Source: JACVRW01 sp963734025 (GTDB taxonomy: Bacteria > Actinomycetota > Thermoleophilia > Solirubrobacterales > Thermoleophilaceae). Taken from it: a stretch of 64,000 bases of DNA. Shown piece after piece: positions 1 to 8,738 of this stretch. The notes beneath the pieces are model-generated. The model was not told the DNA's origin and ran no database searches. It saw only the letters and a list, made by a program, of their open reading frames with translations. The position numbers and the translations under genes are program-made. Location: positions 1 through 64,000 of the forward strand of contig CAVTFR010000014.1 of assembly GCA_963734025.1 (NCBI GenBank), given 5' to 3'. Within the stretch, counting starts at the first letter, position 1; every line of letters starts with the position of its first letter.

Positions 1-221
1 TCCGCCGGCTCACCATCCGCTACCGCATCCTGCCGGTGGCCTACGCGCTGTTCGTCGCCGTCGTCGCGCTCGTCTTCATCCTGACGGGCAACGTCCCGGG
101 CGTCTTCTTCCTGCTGCCCGTGGCGCTGATCAGCTGGTTCATCTTCATCCGGCCCGTGCACCGCAGGCACTACCGCGCCGCGCTCAAGGGCCTGCCGCGC
201 TGGCAACTGCGGGCGGAGTAG
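1..221 (+). CDS. C-terminal end of an unidentified membrane protein (partial, runs off left edge)
   Basis: The reading frame is open from base 3 to a TAG at 219-221, so this is probably the tail of a gene beginning outside the window. A GTG at 36 is possible but would leave no leader and no ribosome site. Two hydrophobic stretches with a short turn between them form a helical hairpin, followed by a basic cytoplasmic tail (HRRHYRAALKG). I do not recognise the family. It resembles small two-helix membrane proteins common in actinobacteria. It is convergent with the permease downstream. Confidence 0.5.
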   Translation, partial: RRLTIRYRILPVAYALFVAVVALVFILTGNVPGVFFLLPVALISWFIFIRPVHRRHYRAALKGLPRWQLRAE

Positions 222-248
222 CGTAACCCCGCCCGCAGCCCCGCGAGG

Positions 249-1766
249 TCAGACGGAAGCCGCCGTCGGGGCGGTCTTGAGCTCGGCGTGCGCGCGCTCC
301 TCCTCGGGCGTGCGCGGGATCTCCTCACGGAGCTTCATCGGCAGCTTGTCCTGAACCACGTGCCGCCAGATGTACAGGAGCACGGCGGCAAGCATCACGA
401 GCAGGCCGGTGCGGGTCTTGTCCCAGCCGTAGCCATACCCCTCGATGCCGAGGAACAGCGGGCTTCCCGCCACTCCGGAGTAGAGGAAGCCACCCACGAT
501 CAGGAACGTGAGGTTGATCAGGAACAGCACCGCGGCGATCGGCACCCAGTAGTTCGCGAGGCGCACCGGACGCGGCCACTCCGGCCGGTCCTTGCGGAGC
601 AGCAGGAAGCCCGAGAGGGCCGCACAGGTCGCGAAGACGTAGCCGACGTTCGACACCGCGAGGATCTCGAGCACCCCGGCGAAGGCGGTGATGAGGAAGA
701 TGTTCAGGATCGCGTCGAGCGTCATTGCGCGCCCGGGCACGAGATGCTTGTTCAGCACCCCGAACTGGCGGATCGTCATGCCGTCCCGCGAGATGCCGTA
801 CAGGGCTCTCGAGCCGTCCATGGTCGCGGTGTTCATCGACAGGATCAGCCCGGCGACCACGCAGAAGATCATCACGTTGGCGAGCCCCGATCCGACGAGG
901 GCGTCGAACGCCAGCGTGTAGAAGGAGATCAACGTCGCGTCGTCGGCGATCGTGGCGGTGCCGAGGGTCCCGCCGACGCCAAGCGGCAGCAGCACGTACA
1001 CGAGCGCCGAGAACAGCGCGGCCGCGCGCAGCGCCCTGGCCGTGTCGCGCTCGGTGTCCTCGTACTCGGGTGCGAAGGTCGCCACCACCTCGATCCCGTA
1101 CGACGACCAGCACATGAAGTAGAGCCAGACGAGCGCCAGCGCGAGGCCGCCATTGGCGCCGATCTCCCACTGCATGTTCGAGCTCGACCACTCGCCCGTC
1201 AGGTACGGGAAGAACATGAGCACGAAGGCCGGGATGATGAGCAGCGCGCCCGTCACGTAGCCGAACCAGACGGCCGGCCGGACGCCGAAGACGTTGAACG
1301 CCCAGACGAGGATGATGAGACCGATGCCGATCGCGATCGGCAGCGAGAGGTCGAAGGTGCCCGCGTTCTCGGTCCACGTGGTGTCCGAGAACCACTCCGC
1401 CTGGATCAGCGTGCCGGCCACGAGCCCGTTGATCGAGAGCACGACGGACCAGCCGATCCAGTAGCCGAAGGAGGCCAGCGGGCCGATGATGGTCAGGTAC
1501 TTGCGCCACGCCTCGTGCGCGTAGAGCGCGATGCCGCCGGACTTGGACGGGAACATCGCTGCCAGCTCGGCGTGGATGTTGTTCTGCAGCGCGCCCAGGG
1601 TGATCGAGATGCTCCAGAGCACGAACGCGCCCGTGGTGCCGAGGGCGCCGATCGAGCCGCCGAGCGCGGCTATCAGGAATCCGGGGTTGGCAAGCGCTAC
1701 GACGAAGCCGTCCCACCACGACATCGCCTTTAGAAGTTGTCGCTCCTCAACCTCGGCTGACGCCAT
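249..1766 (-). CDS. APC-superfamily amino acid permease
   Basis: 505 residues with about 12 hydrophobic segments and the typical APC opening, in which a short cytoplasmic N-terminus precedes helix 1 with the unwound glycine-rich stretch ALANPGF/GGSIGALG. It probably imports an amino acid or amine by proton or sodium symport. The substrate cannot be read from the sequence. The ATG at 1766 is preceded by GGGGGGA on the minus strand. It is divergent from a Usp-like gene, and a 14-bp perfect palindrome (1804-1817) lies between them, so a TetR-type regulator may control both. Given the C1/amine genes next door, an amine or methylated amino acid substrate is possible, but this is inference. Confidence 0.85.
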   Translation of the reverse strand: MASAEVEERQLLKAMSWWDGFVVALANPGFLIAALGGSIGALGTTGAFVLWSISITLGALQNNIHAELAAMFPSKSGGIALYAHEAWRKYLTIIGPLASFGYWIGWSVVLSINGLVAGTLIQAEWFSDTTWTENAGTFDLSLPIAIGIGLIILVWAFNVFGVRPAVWFGYVTGALLIIPAFVLMFFPYLTGEWSSSNMQWEIGANGGLALALVWLYFMCWSSYGIEVVATFAPEYEDTERDTARALRAAALFSALVYVLLPLGVGGTLGTATIADDATLISFYTLAFDALVGSGLANVMIFCVVAGLILSMNTATMDGSRALYGISRDGMTIRQFGVLNKHLVPGRAMTLDAILNIFLITAFAGVLEILAVSNVGYVFATCAALSGFLLLRKDRPEWPRPVRLANYWVPIAAVLFLINLTFLIVGGFLYSGVAGSPLFLGIEGYGYGWDKTRTGLLVMLAAVLLYIWRHVVQDKLPMKLREEIPRTPEEERAHAELKTAPTAASV

Positions 1767-1803
1767 CCCGCTCCCCCCTTGTTTTCGCTTTCGGCACGGA
1801 CTC

Positions 1804-1817
1804 GTACCAATTGGTAC
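1804..1817. promoter_or_regulatory. Perfect 14-bp palindrome GTACCAATTGGTAC, candidate operator
   Basis: The sequence equals its own reverse complement and sits between the divergent permease (start 1766) and Usp-like gene (start about 1890). The right half TTGGTAC recurs in the tetR/acyl-CoA dehydrogenase intergenic region (55257-55270), and a weaker version is found at 17734-17747. Length and symmetry suit a TetR-family operator. Confidence 0.6.
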
Positions 1818-1889
1818 AGGCTGCCCAGCGCTCTTCTACCACGGCATTCGGACGCGGTCAACCGGAGGGGCTTACGATTTCAGTGCAAG

Positions 1890-2375
1890 ATGCAGAAGCT
1901 GCGCGACCGTCACGAGGGCTCGCTACAGGCGGGTGCCGGGCCGACCAAGGCAAGGCCTGTGGTGCTTGCCACGATGTCGGTGCAGGTGGAACCGAGCGCC
2001 GAGCGGATGGCGATCGAGAGCGCGCTGGAGGCGGGCGTGCCGCTCATCCTGGTGAACCTGATCCCGCTGCCGTTCTACGTGACGACGATCGTCATGCACG
2101 GCCCCGAGGCCACCACGCTGCCGCACGAGGAGGCCCTGGACGACGTGCGGGCGACCGCGGCCAGGGCCGCGAAGCTGGGAGTCAAGACCGAGCTGCTGCG
2201 CGTACGCACCCGGCACGCGGTCAGGGCGCTGCTCGAGGTGGTCAGCGAGCGTGACGCGGGATTGCTCGTGTTCGGGCCCGACCTGAAGCGGACGGGGCGG
2301 CTCCGTTTCCGTTTGGCGGCGCGGCGGGTGCGTCGCGAGGCGCCCTGCCTCGTGTGGATCGCCCCGGACGGATAG
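1890..2375 (+). CDS. Universal-stress-protein-like protein
   Basis: About 161 residues from the ATG at 1890. A further in-frame start upstream (1779) would run through the palindromic operator and is rejected. The protein opens with a hydrophobic beta strand (RPVVLATMS) followed by a helix and a second strand (VPLILVNLIPLP), and ends with LLVFGPD and PCLVWIAP, the alternating strand/helix pattern of the UspA fold. The glycine-rich ATP loop (G-x2-G-x9-G-S/T) of ATP-binding Usps is not evident, so it is probably a non-ATP-binding type. It is followed by a strong hairpin terminator. Confidence 0.6.
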   Translation: MQKLRDRHEGSLQAGAGPTKARPVVLATMSVQVEPSAERMAIESALEAGVPLILVNLIPLPFYVTTIVMHGPEATTLPHEEALDDVRATAARAAKLGVKTELLRVRTRHAVRALLEVVSERDAGLLVFGPDLKRTGRLRFRLAARRVRREAPCLVWIAPDG

Positions 2376-2379
2376 CAGC

Positions 2380-2397
2380 TGGGGGCTTATGCCCCCA
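2380..2397 (+). terminator. Hairpin terminator after the Usp-like gene
   Basis: Inverted repeat TGGGGGC-TTAT-GCCCCCA with a 7-bp GC stem and 4-nt loop, five bases past the stop codon. There is no U-tract, as is usual in high-GC actinobacteria. It separates the usp unit from the dehydrogenase operon. Confidence 0.6.
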
Positions 2398-2498
2398 AAC
2401 CCCCCGTGGCGGCTACGTGGACACGCGGCTCTCGATGCGATAGAAACCCCGCCAGTTGTACATATTTGTCCGAAGCCGTCCCCGGGGAGGAAAACGGT

Positions 2499-4712
2499 AT
2501 GGCGCGCGACCCGAAGTACGACATCCTTTTCGAGCCGATCCAGCTCGGGCCGAAGACGCTGAAGAACCGCTTCTACCAGGTGCCCCACTGCATCGGCGCC
2601 GGCTCGGAGAAGCCGGGCTTCCAGGCCTATCACCGCGGGATGAAGGCCGAGGGCGGCTGGGGCGCGCTGTGCACCGAGTACTGCTCCATCCACCCCGAGT
2701 CGGACGACACGCATCGGGTGTCGGCCCGCATCTGGGACGACGACGACGTCCGCAACCTGGCCGTCATGTGCGACCGGCTGCACGAGTTCGACGCGCTCGC
2801 CGGGATCGAGCTCTGGTACGGCGGCCCGCACGCGCCCTGCATGGAGTCGCGCCATAACCCGCGAGGCCCGTCGCAGATCCCCTCGGACTTCGAGGTCAAC
2901 ACGCACCCGCGCTACATGGACGCGGACGACATCAAGCTTGTTCAGAAGATGTACGTCGATGCCGCCGTCCGCGCCCGCGAGGCCGGCTTCGACATCGTCT
3001 ACGTCTACGGCGCCCACTCGTACCTGCCGCTGCAGTTCCTCTCCCCGTTCTACAACAAGCGCACGGACGAGTACGGCGGCAGCTTCGAGAACCGGGCCCG
3101 CTTCTGGAAGGAGTGCCTCGAGCAGGTGCGCGAGGGGGTCGGCGACGACTGCGCGATCGCGTCGCGCTTCGCGGTCGACACGTTGTACGGCCCGTCCTCG
3201 ATCGAGATCGGCGAGGACGGCGTGCGCTTCGTCGAGCACGTCGACGATCTGGTCGACCTCTGGGACCTGACCGTGGGCGACATCGCCGAGTGGGGGCAGA
3301 ACGCGGGCCCGTCGCGCTTCTTCGAGGAGAACCACGAGAAGCCCTACACGGGGCAGGTCAAGGCCGGCGATCACACGAACAAGCCGGTCGTGGGCGTGGG
3401 CCGGATAACGAACCCCGACACGATGGTGGCGATCATCAGCTCCGGCCAGTTCGACATCATCGGCGCCGCCCGTCCCTCGATCTCGGATCCGTTCCTCCCC
3501 AAGAAGATCGAGGAGGGCCAACCCGAGGACATCCGCGAGTGCATCGGCTGCAACCAGTGCATCTCGCGCTGGGAGATCGGCGGGCCGCCGATGATCTGTA
3601 CCCAGAACGCCACCGCGGGCGAGGAGTACCGGCGCGGCTGGCACCCGGAGAAGTTCCATCCCGCCACCAACCGGGACAAGGGCGTGCTCGTCGTGGGCGC
3701 CGGTCCGGCGGGCATGGAGTGCGCGATGGTGCTCGGCAAGCGCGATATGTCGGCCGTGCACGTCGTCGAGGCCGACAAGGAGATCGGCGGCTGCGTCAAC
3801 TGGATCTCACAGCTCGGCCACTCCGACGGCCAGGAGAACCTCGCGCGCGGCACGGCGCGAGGGCTCGGCGAGTGGAAGCGGATCGTCAACTACCGGCAGA
3901 TCCAGCTCGACAAGCTGAAGAACGTCGACGTGCACCTGAACTCGCGTCTGTCCACGCAGGACGTGCTCGAGTACGGGGCCGAGATCGTGATCATCGCGAC
4001 CGGCTGCCACTTCGCGACCGACGGCCTCAACCCGGCCACCCATGACGCGATCGAGGGGGCCGACACAACACTCGACTGGCAGCTGACGCCGGACGAGGTG
4101 GTCACGGGCGACAAGCAGATCGGCAACCGCGTGCTCGTGCTCGAGAACGAGGGCTACTACATGGGCGTCTCGATCGCCCAGAAGCTCGCGGGCGAGGGCA
4201 AGGACGTCACGCTCGTCACGCAGATGGGCGACGTCGCGAACTACATGGAGTTCACGCTGGAGGCGCCGATGCTGCACCGCGACCTGCACAGGCTGGGCGT
4301 GAAGATCCACACGTACACGATGCTCGAGAAGATCGAGCCGGGCGCCTGCCACGCGTACAACGTGTGGAACCCGGCGCACAAGGAGCAGTTCGAGGTCGAC
4401 ACCGTCGTGCTCTGCACGCAGCGGCTGTCGAACGACGAGCTGTACCACGAGCTGCGCGCCGACAAGGAGGCGCTCGAGCGCGAGGGCGTCGAGGCCGTCT
4501 ACCTGGTCGGCGACGCGTCCGCGCCGCGCATGATCCCCGACGCCATCTTCGACGGCCATCGTCTCGCACGCGAGATCGACAGCTCCAACCCGGCTATGCC
4601 GCTGCCGTTCATCCGCGAGCGGCGGCTCTGGGGCAACGTCAGCAACGACGACTACGACAGCCGGTTGCTGAACACCTCCGACGTGACGCCGATGGCCGGG
4701 TTCGCCAAGTAG
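2499..4712 (+). CDS. tmd: Trimethylamine dehydrogenase-like iron-sulfur flavoprotein
   Basis: 737 residues starting at the ATG with GGGGAGG 8 bases upstream. Family role: trimethylamine to dimethylamine plus formaldehyde, with electrons passing FMN to 4Fe-4S to ETF. N-terminal OYE-type TIM barrel to about residue 340, then cysteines C348, C351, C354 and C367 (CIGCNQC spacing) for the 4Fe-4S cluster, then an ADP/FAD-like Rossmann domain (VLVVGAGPAGMECA). Cys31 in VPHCIGAG matches the cysteine covalently bound to FMN (Cys30 in the Methylophilus enzyme). The aromatic bowl is kept: Tyr61, Trp265 and Trp358 match Tyr60, Trp264 and Trp355. Dimethylamine and histamine dehydrogenases differ at one or two of these. 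Tyr170 and His173 match Tyr169/His172, but the Asp267 position is Asn268. etfB follows 4 bases later. Confidence 0.9.
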   Translation: MARDPKYDILFEPIQLGPKTLKNRFYQVPHCIGAGSEKPGFQAYHRGMKAEGGWGALCTEYCSIHPESDDTHRVSARIWDDDDVRNLAVMCDRLHEFDALAGIELWYGGPHAPCMESRHNPRGPSQIPSDFEVNTHPRYMDADDIKLVQKMYVDAAVRAREAGFDIVYVYGAHSYLPLQFLSPFYNKRTDEYGGSFENRARFWKECLEQVREGVGDDCAIASRFAVDTLYGPSSIEIGEDGVRFVEHVDDLVDLWDLTVGDIAEWGQNAGPSRFFEENHEKPYTGQVKAGDHTNKPVVGVGRITNPDTMVAIISSGQFDIIGAARPSISDPFLPKKIEEGQPEDIRECIGCNQCISRWEIGGPPMICTQNATAGEEYRRGWHPEKFHPATNRDKGVLVVGAGPAGMECAMVLGKRDMSAVHVVEADKEIGGCVNWISQLGHSDGQENLARGTARGLGEWKRIVNYRQIQLDKLKNVDVHLNSRLSTQDVLEYGAEIVIIATGCHFATDGLNPATHDAIEGADTTLDWQLTPDEVVTGDKQIGNRVLVLENEGYYMGVSIAQKLAGEGKDVTLVTQMGDVANYMEFTLEAPMLHRDLHRLGVKIHTYTMLEKIEPGACHAYNVWNPAHKEQFEVDTVVLCTQRLSNDELYHELRADKEALEREGVEAVYLVGDASAPRMIPDAIFDGHRLAREIDSSNPAMPLPFIRERRLWGNVSNDDYDSRLLNTSDVTPMAGFAK

Positions 4713-4716
4713 CTCG

Positions 4717-5508
4717 ATGAAGATCGTCGTTCCGGTCAAGGAGGTGGCGGTTCTCGACGAGGAGTTCGACCTTCTCGAGGACCGCCCGGGGGTCGACCCG
4801 GACGCGATCGAGTGGGAGCTCAACGAGTGGGACGACTTCTCGCTCGAGGCCGCGCTCCAGCTGCGCGAGGCGCAGGGCGAAGGCGAGGTAGTGGTGGTTT
4901 CCGTCGGGGACGAGGAGGCGGAGGAGGGGCTGCGAGCCTGCCTTGCAAAAGGCGCCGACCGGGCGATTCGGGTCTGGGATGACGCGCTCGAGGGCGCCGA
5001 TCCGCTGACGGTCGCCCGGGTGCTCGCCGCCGTGGTGGAGCGGGAGTCTCCGGACCTCGTGCTCTGCGGCGTGCAGTCGAGCGACGCGGTGCAGGGCGCG
5101 ACGGGCGTGGCGCTCGCGGCCCACCTGGGGTTGCCGCGGGTGGCGGTGGTCAAGGCGCTCGACTACGACACCGGCTCGGGCTCGGCGACGGTGGAGCGCG
5201 AGCTCGAGGGCGGGCTCACGGAGCTGCTGAGGGTGCGGCTGCCGGCGCTGCTCACGATCCAGACCGGCATCAACGAGCCGCGCTACGCGAACCTGCGCGC
5301 GATCAAGCAGGCCAAGGAGAAGCCGCTCGAGCTGCTGGGGCCGGGCGATCTCGGGCTCGATGGGTCCGCGCTGGAGGCGGCCGCGGGCTCGCGGACGCGC
5401 TCCATGGCCCCGCCGGAGGCGGGCGGCGGGGCAGAGATGCTGAGCGGCCCCGCGTCCGACGTGGCGGAGCGGATCGCCGGCATCGTGAAGGAGCGGATGG
5501 CCGGATGA
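4717..5508 (+). CDS. etfB: Electron transfer flavoprotein beta subunit
   Basis: 263 residues. Together with EtfA it forms the soluble FAD/AMP heterodimer that takes electrons from the dehydrogenase encoded just upstream. It opens MKIVVPVKEV as ETF-beta does, has the AMP-binding Rossmann-like core (LVLCGVQSSDAVQGATG), and near residue 190 carries the recognition-loop signature ANLRAIKQAKEKPL that docks ETF onto partner dehydrogenases. It starts 4 bases after the dehydrogenase stop and its last four bases (ATGA) overlap etfA, so the genes are translationally coupled. It could also serve the acyl-CoA dehydrogenases at 55-61 kb. Confidence 0.95.
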   Translation: MKIVVPVKEVAVLDEEFDLLEDRPGVDPDAIEWELNEWDDFSLEAALQLREAQGEGEVVVVSVGDEEAEEGLRACLAKGADRAIRVWDDALEGADPLTVARVLAAVVERESPDLVLCGVQSSDAVQGATGVALAAHLGLPRVAVVKALDYDTGSGSATVERELEGGLTELLRVRLPALLTIQTGINEPRYANLRAIKQAKEKPLELLGPGDLGLDGSALEAAAGSRTRSMAPPEAGGGAEMLSGPASDVAERIAGIVKERMAG

Positions 5509-6458
5509 GCGGTGTCCTGGTCGTTGCCGAGAGCCGGCAGGGGGAGCTGCGCGAGGTCTCGCGCGAGCTGATCGGCGCTGCGCTCGGGCTCAAGGACCAG
5601 GCCGGCGGCCGCCTGGCGGTCGCCGTGATCGGGGCCGGCGCCGGTGAGCACGCGGCCGCGCTCGGCGCCCCCGGTGTCGACGAGGTGCTGACGATCGAGG
5701 ACGCGCCGGAGCACTTCGAGGCGCACGTTCACGACGCCGCTCTCGAGGCCCTGATCGAGCAGGAGCAGCCGTCGCTGGTGCTGCTCGGCCATACGATCGA
5801 CTCGCTCGGTTTCGGCCCCGCCGTGGCGGCACGCCTTGGGCTCGGCTTCGCCTCCGACGTGACCGGGCTCGCCTGGGACGGAGGGCCCGTCGCGAGCCGT
5901 GGAGGCTACGGCGGCAAGGTGCAGGTGGAGCTCGACTTCCCCGGCAAGGAGACCGTGGTCCTGATGCTGCGCGCAGGGGGGTTCGAAGCGCCCGCCGAGA
6001 CCGCCTCGGTACCGACGCGGGCCGTGCAGCTGGCCGCGGAGCCGCGGACGGAGCACCTCGGCTTCCGCGAGGTCGAGGCCGGAGACGTCGACATCACGAA
6101 GGCCGAGTTCCTCCTCTCGGTGGGGCGCGGGATCGAGGACAAGGACGCGCTTCCCCAATTCGAAGAGCTCGCCGAGTCGATGGGCGCGACGCTGAGCGTC
6201 TCGCGGCCGCTCGTCGACGCGGGCTGGGTTCCCAACGCCCGCCAGGTCGGGCAGTCCGGCAAGACTGTGAAGCCAAAGGTCTACCTGGCGCTCGGCATCT
6301 CGGGCGCCGTGCAACACCTGGCCGGCATGCAGAACGCGGACACGATCATCGCGGTCAACACCGATCCCGAGGCGCCGATCTTCCGGGTGGCCGACTACGG
6401 GGCAGTCGCCGACCTCTTTGACGTAGCGGACGAGCTGGCGGAACAGTTCGGCGGCTAG
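5505..6458 (+). CDS. etfA: Electron transfer flavoprotein alpha subunit
   Basis: 317 residues, normal for ETF-alpha. The C-terminal FAD domain is clear: SRPLVDAGW, then QVGQSGKTVKPKVYLALGIS (FAD-binding signature), then AVNTDPEAPIF and the closing helix. The N-terminal half is the degenerate Rossmann domain that packs on EtfB. It overlaps etfB by 4 bases, and the membrane oxidoreductase gene begins 3 bases after its stop. The order dehydrogenase, etfB, etfA, quinone oxidoreductase describes a complete electron route from methylamine oxidation to the respiratory chain. Confidence 0.95.
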   Translation: MSGVLVVAESRQGELREVSRELIGAALGLKDQAGGRLAVAVIGAGAGEHAAALGAPGVDEVLTIEDAPEHFEAHVHDAALEALIEQEQPSLVLLGHTIDSLGFGPAVAARLGLGFASDVTGLAWDGGPVASRGGYGGKVQVELDFPGKETVVLMLRAGGFEAPAETASVPTRAVQLAAEPRTEHLGFREVEAGDVDITKAEFLLSVGRGIEDKDALPQFEELAESMGATLSVSRPLVDAGWVPNARQVGQSGKTVKPKVYLALGISGAVQHLAGMQNADTIIAVNTDPEAPIFRVADYGAVADLFDVADELAEQFGG

Positions 6459-6461
6459 GCC

Positions 6462-8677
6462 ATGGGCCTCGTCCCGCCGCTCGCCGCCGAGAAGACCCGC
6501 GAGATCTTCTGGGACTTCGAGCCTGCGCTCGAAGTGCTCTGGTACGTGCTGGCGGGCTTCTCCGTGCTGGTGTTCGCCTACGGGGTGGCGCGGCCGGTGG
6601 CCAAGTACCGGCGCTCCCGCGGCGGCGGCTGGCCGCCGCGCTCCGAGTTGCCGGGGCGCTTCCGCGAGGCCCTCGGAATCCTGCTGAGCCACGTCTCCAT
6701 CAAGCGGCGCGACCCCTACGCCGGCTGGGCGCACAGGGGCATCTTCTACGGCTTCGTGGTGCTCTTCATCGGCACCGTCATCCTCGCGATCAACACCGAC
6801 TTCACCGAGCCCGTATTCGGCTGGCGCTTCTTCGAGGGGAACTTCTACCTCGGCTACTCGATCGTGCTGGACGTGCTCGGCCTGGCCCTGCTCGCGGGGC
6901 TCGTGATGATGATGGTCCGGCGCGCGATCATCCGGCCCCGGAAGCTCGACTACGCGAGGCCCGACCGCGACACTGACGAGCGCTCCCTCTACCGGGTCGG
7001 GGACTGGACCTTCGTTGGAATCCTGCTCGTGCTGGCGTTCTCCGGCTACGTGCTCGAGGGCGCGCGTATCGCGATGGACCAGCCCGGCTACAACGAGTTC
7101 TCGCCAGCCGGCTGGGTGGCGGCGCAGGGCTTCGAGGCGATCGGGGCGAGCGACGGCGCGTTGCGGGTGGTCCGCCACACGATCTGGTGGTCGCACGGTC
7201 TGCTGGCGCTCGCCTTCGTGTCGGCGATCCCGTACACGAAGGCGTCGCACATGCTCGCGAGCTTCGGCTCGCTCGTCGTGCGCGATCCCCTGGCAGGCAA
7301 GCGCCTGCGCGCGATTCCGCCCGAGCGTGCAGCCGAGCCGGCGGGCTACGGCGCGCTCGCGGACTTCAGCGGCGTGCACCTGCTCCACCTCGACGCGTGC
7401 ACCAAGTGCGGGAAGTGCCACGAGGCATGCCCCGCGCTCGCCACCGGCAGGCCGCTGTCGCCGCGCGACGTGGTGCTGGAGCTGCGCGAGCAGGCGAACG
7501 ACGCGATGCGCGAGGTGGGAATCGGCGGCGTGCTGGGGGTGCTGATCAAGGGCCAGCAGGCCGAGAATCGCACCCTGCGCACCGCTGCCCTGCTTCCGGC
7601 GGCTTCAAGCGGCCCGTGGTGCGCGACGACGGCGTGCGCGCGGACACGGTCTGGTCGTGCATGCAGTGCAACGCCTGCGTCGAGGCGTGCCCGGTGGGGA
7701 TCGAGCAGGCGCCGATCATCAACCAGCTGCGCCGCCGCCTCGTCGAGGAGGGCGAGCTGCCGGCGAACCTCCAGACGGCGCTGCAGACGATCCACAAGTC
7801 CGGCAACTCGTTCGGCGAGAGGAACCGCAAGCGCGGGCGCTGGACTGAGGAGCTCGACTTCGAGATCAAGGACGCGCGCAAGGAGCCGGTGGACCTGCTC
7901 TGGTTCGTCGGCGACTACGCATCCTTCGACCCGCGCAGCCAGAAGGTCAGCCGGACGCTCGCGCGCCTCTTCCACGCGGCGGAGCTCGACTTCGGCATCC
8001 TCTACGACGGCGAGCGCAACTCCGGCAACGACGTGCGCCGTGCGGGGGAAGAGGGCCTCTTCGAGGCCCTTGCCGAGCAGAACGTCGCAACGCTCGAGGA
8101 GTGCGACTTCAACCGCATCGTGACGAGCGACCCGCACTCGCTCAACACGCTGCGCAACGAGTATCCCGAGTTGCTCTCCCAGGAGCTGGCAGGCTCCTGG
8201 AACGTCATGCACCACACCGCGGTTCTGCTCGAGCTGATCGAGTCGGAAGGGTTACCGCTGCGCGGCCGGCTGGACTACCGCGTGACCTATCACGATCCGT
8301 GCTACCTGGGCCGCCACAACGGCGGCTATGACGCTCCGCGCAGGATCCTGGAGCTGCTCGGCTGCTCCCTCTTGGAGATGCCGCGCAACCGCGACAACTC
8401 CTTCTGCTGCGGCGCCGGCGGCGGCCGCATCTGGATTCCGGACGAGCCGGGGGTCGAACGGCCCTCCGAGAACCGGATCAACGAGGCCGTGTCGCTCGGC
8501 GAGCTCGACTATTTCGTGGTCAGCTGTCCGAAGGACGTGACCATGTACGAGGACGCCATCAAGACCTCGGGCAATGCCGAGCGGATCGAGCTCCGCGAGC
8601 TGACCGAGCTGATCGAGGAGGCGCTCGGTGACGCGGAGCCGGCCGAGCTCGCTCCCGCCGGCACCGAGGCGCGCTGA
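6462..8677 (+). CDS. etfD: EtfD-like membrane ETF:quinone oxidoreductase (one frameshift near 7590-7603)
   Basis: The product is read in two frames. Part 1 (6462 to about 7600) has five hydrophobic helices resembling the NarI/cytochrome b domain, then the first ferredoxin motif CTKCGKCHEACP. Part 2, shifted by one base (reads as one missing base), has the second motif CMQCNACVEACP and a C-terminal CCG (heterodisulfide-reductase-type) domain with CYLGRHNGG and FCCGAGGG. The first CCG repeat lacks its cysteine pair. This is the layout of the mycobacterial EtfD (Rv0338c) group, which reoxidises ETF and reduces menaquinone. Both halves are well conserved right up to the break, so a sequencing error or very recent mutation is likeliest. 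It is the last gene of the dehydrogenase-ETF operon. Confidence 0.85.
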
Positions 8678-8738
8678 GGACGCACGCGCCTCATCGTCCG
8701 CGACTAACGCGGCATCCGGTCGGCCCTACAATCGCCTG

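Noticed and set aside
288..1733. Long open frame opposite the permease gene (481 codons)
   Set aside because: Codon composition (runs of Arg, Glu, His, Gln) is typical of antisense shadow frames in GC-rich DNA; the permease on the other strand has clear membrane helices.
1923..3761. 612-codon minus-strand frame across usp and the dehydrogenase
   Set aside because: It spans two unrelated plus-strand genes and a terminator, shows no conserved motif, and is an antisense shadow.
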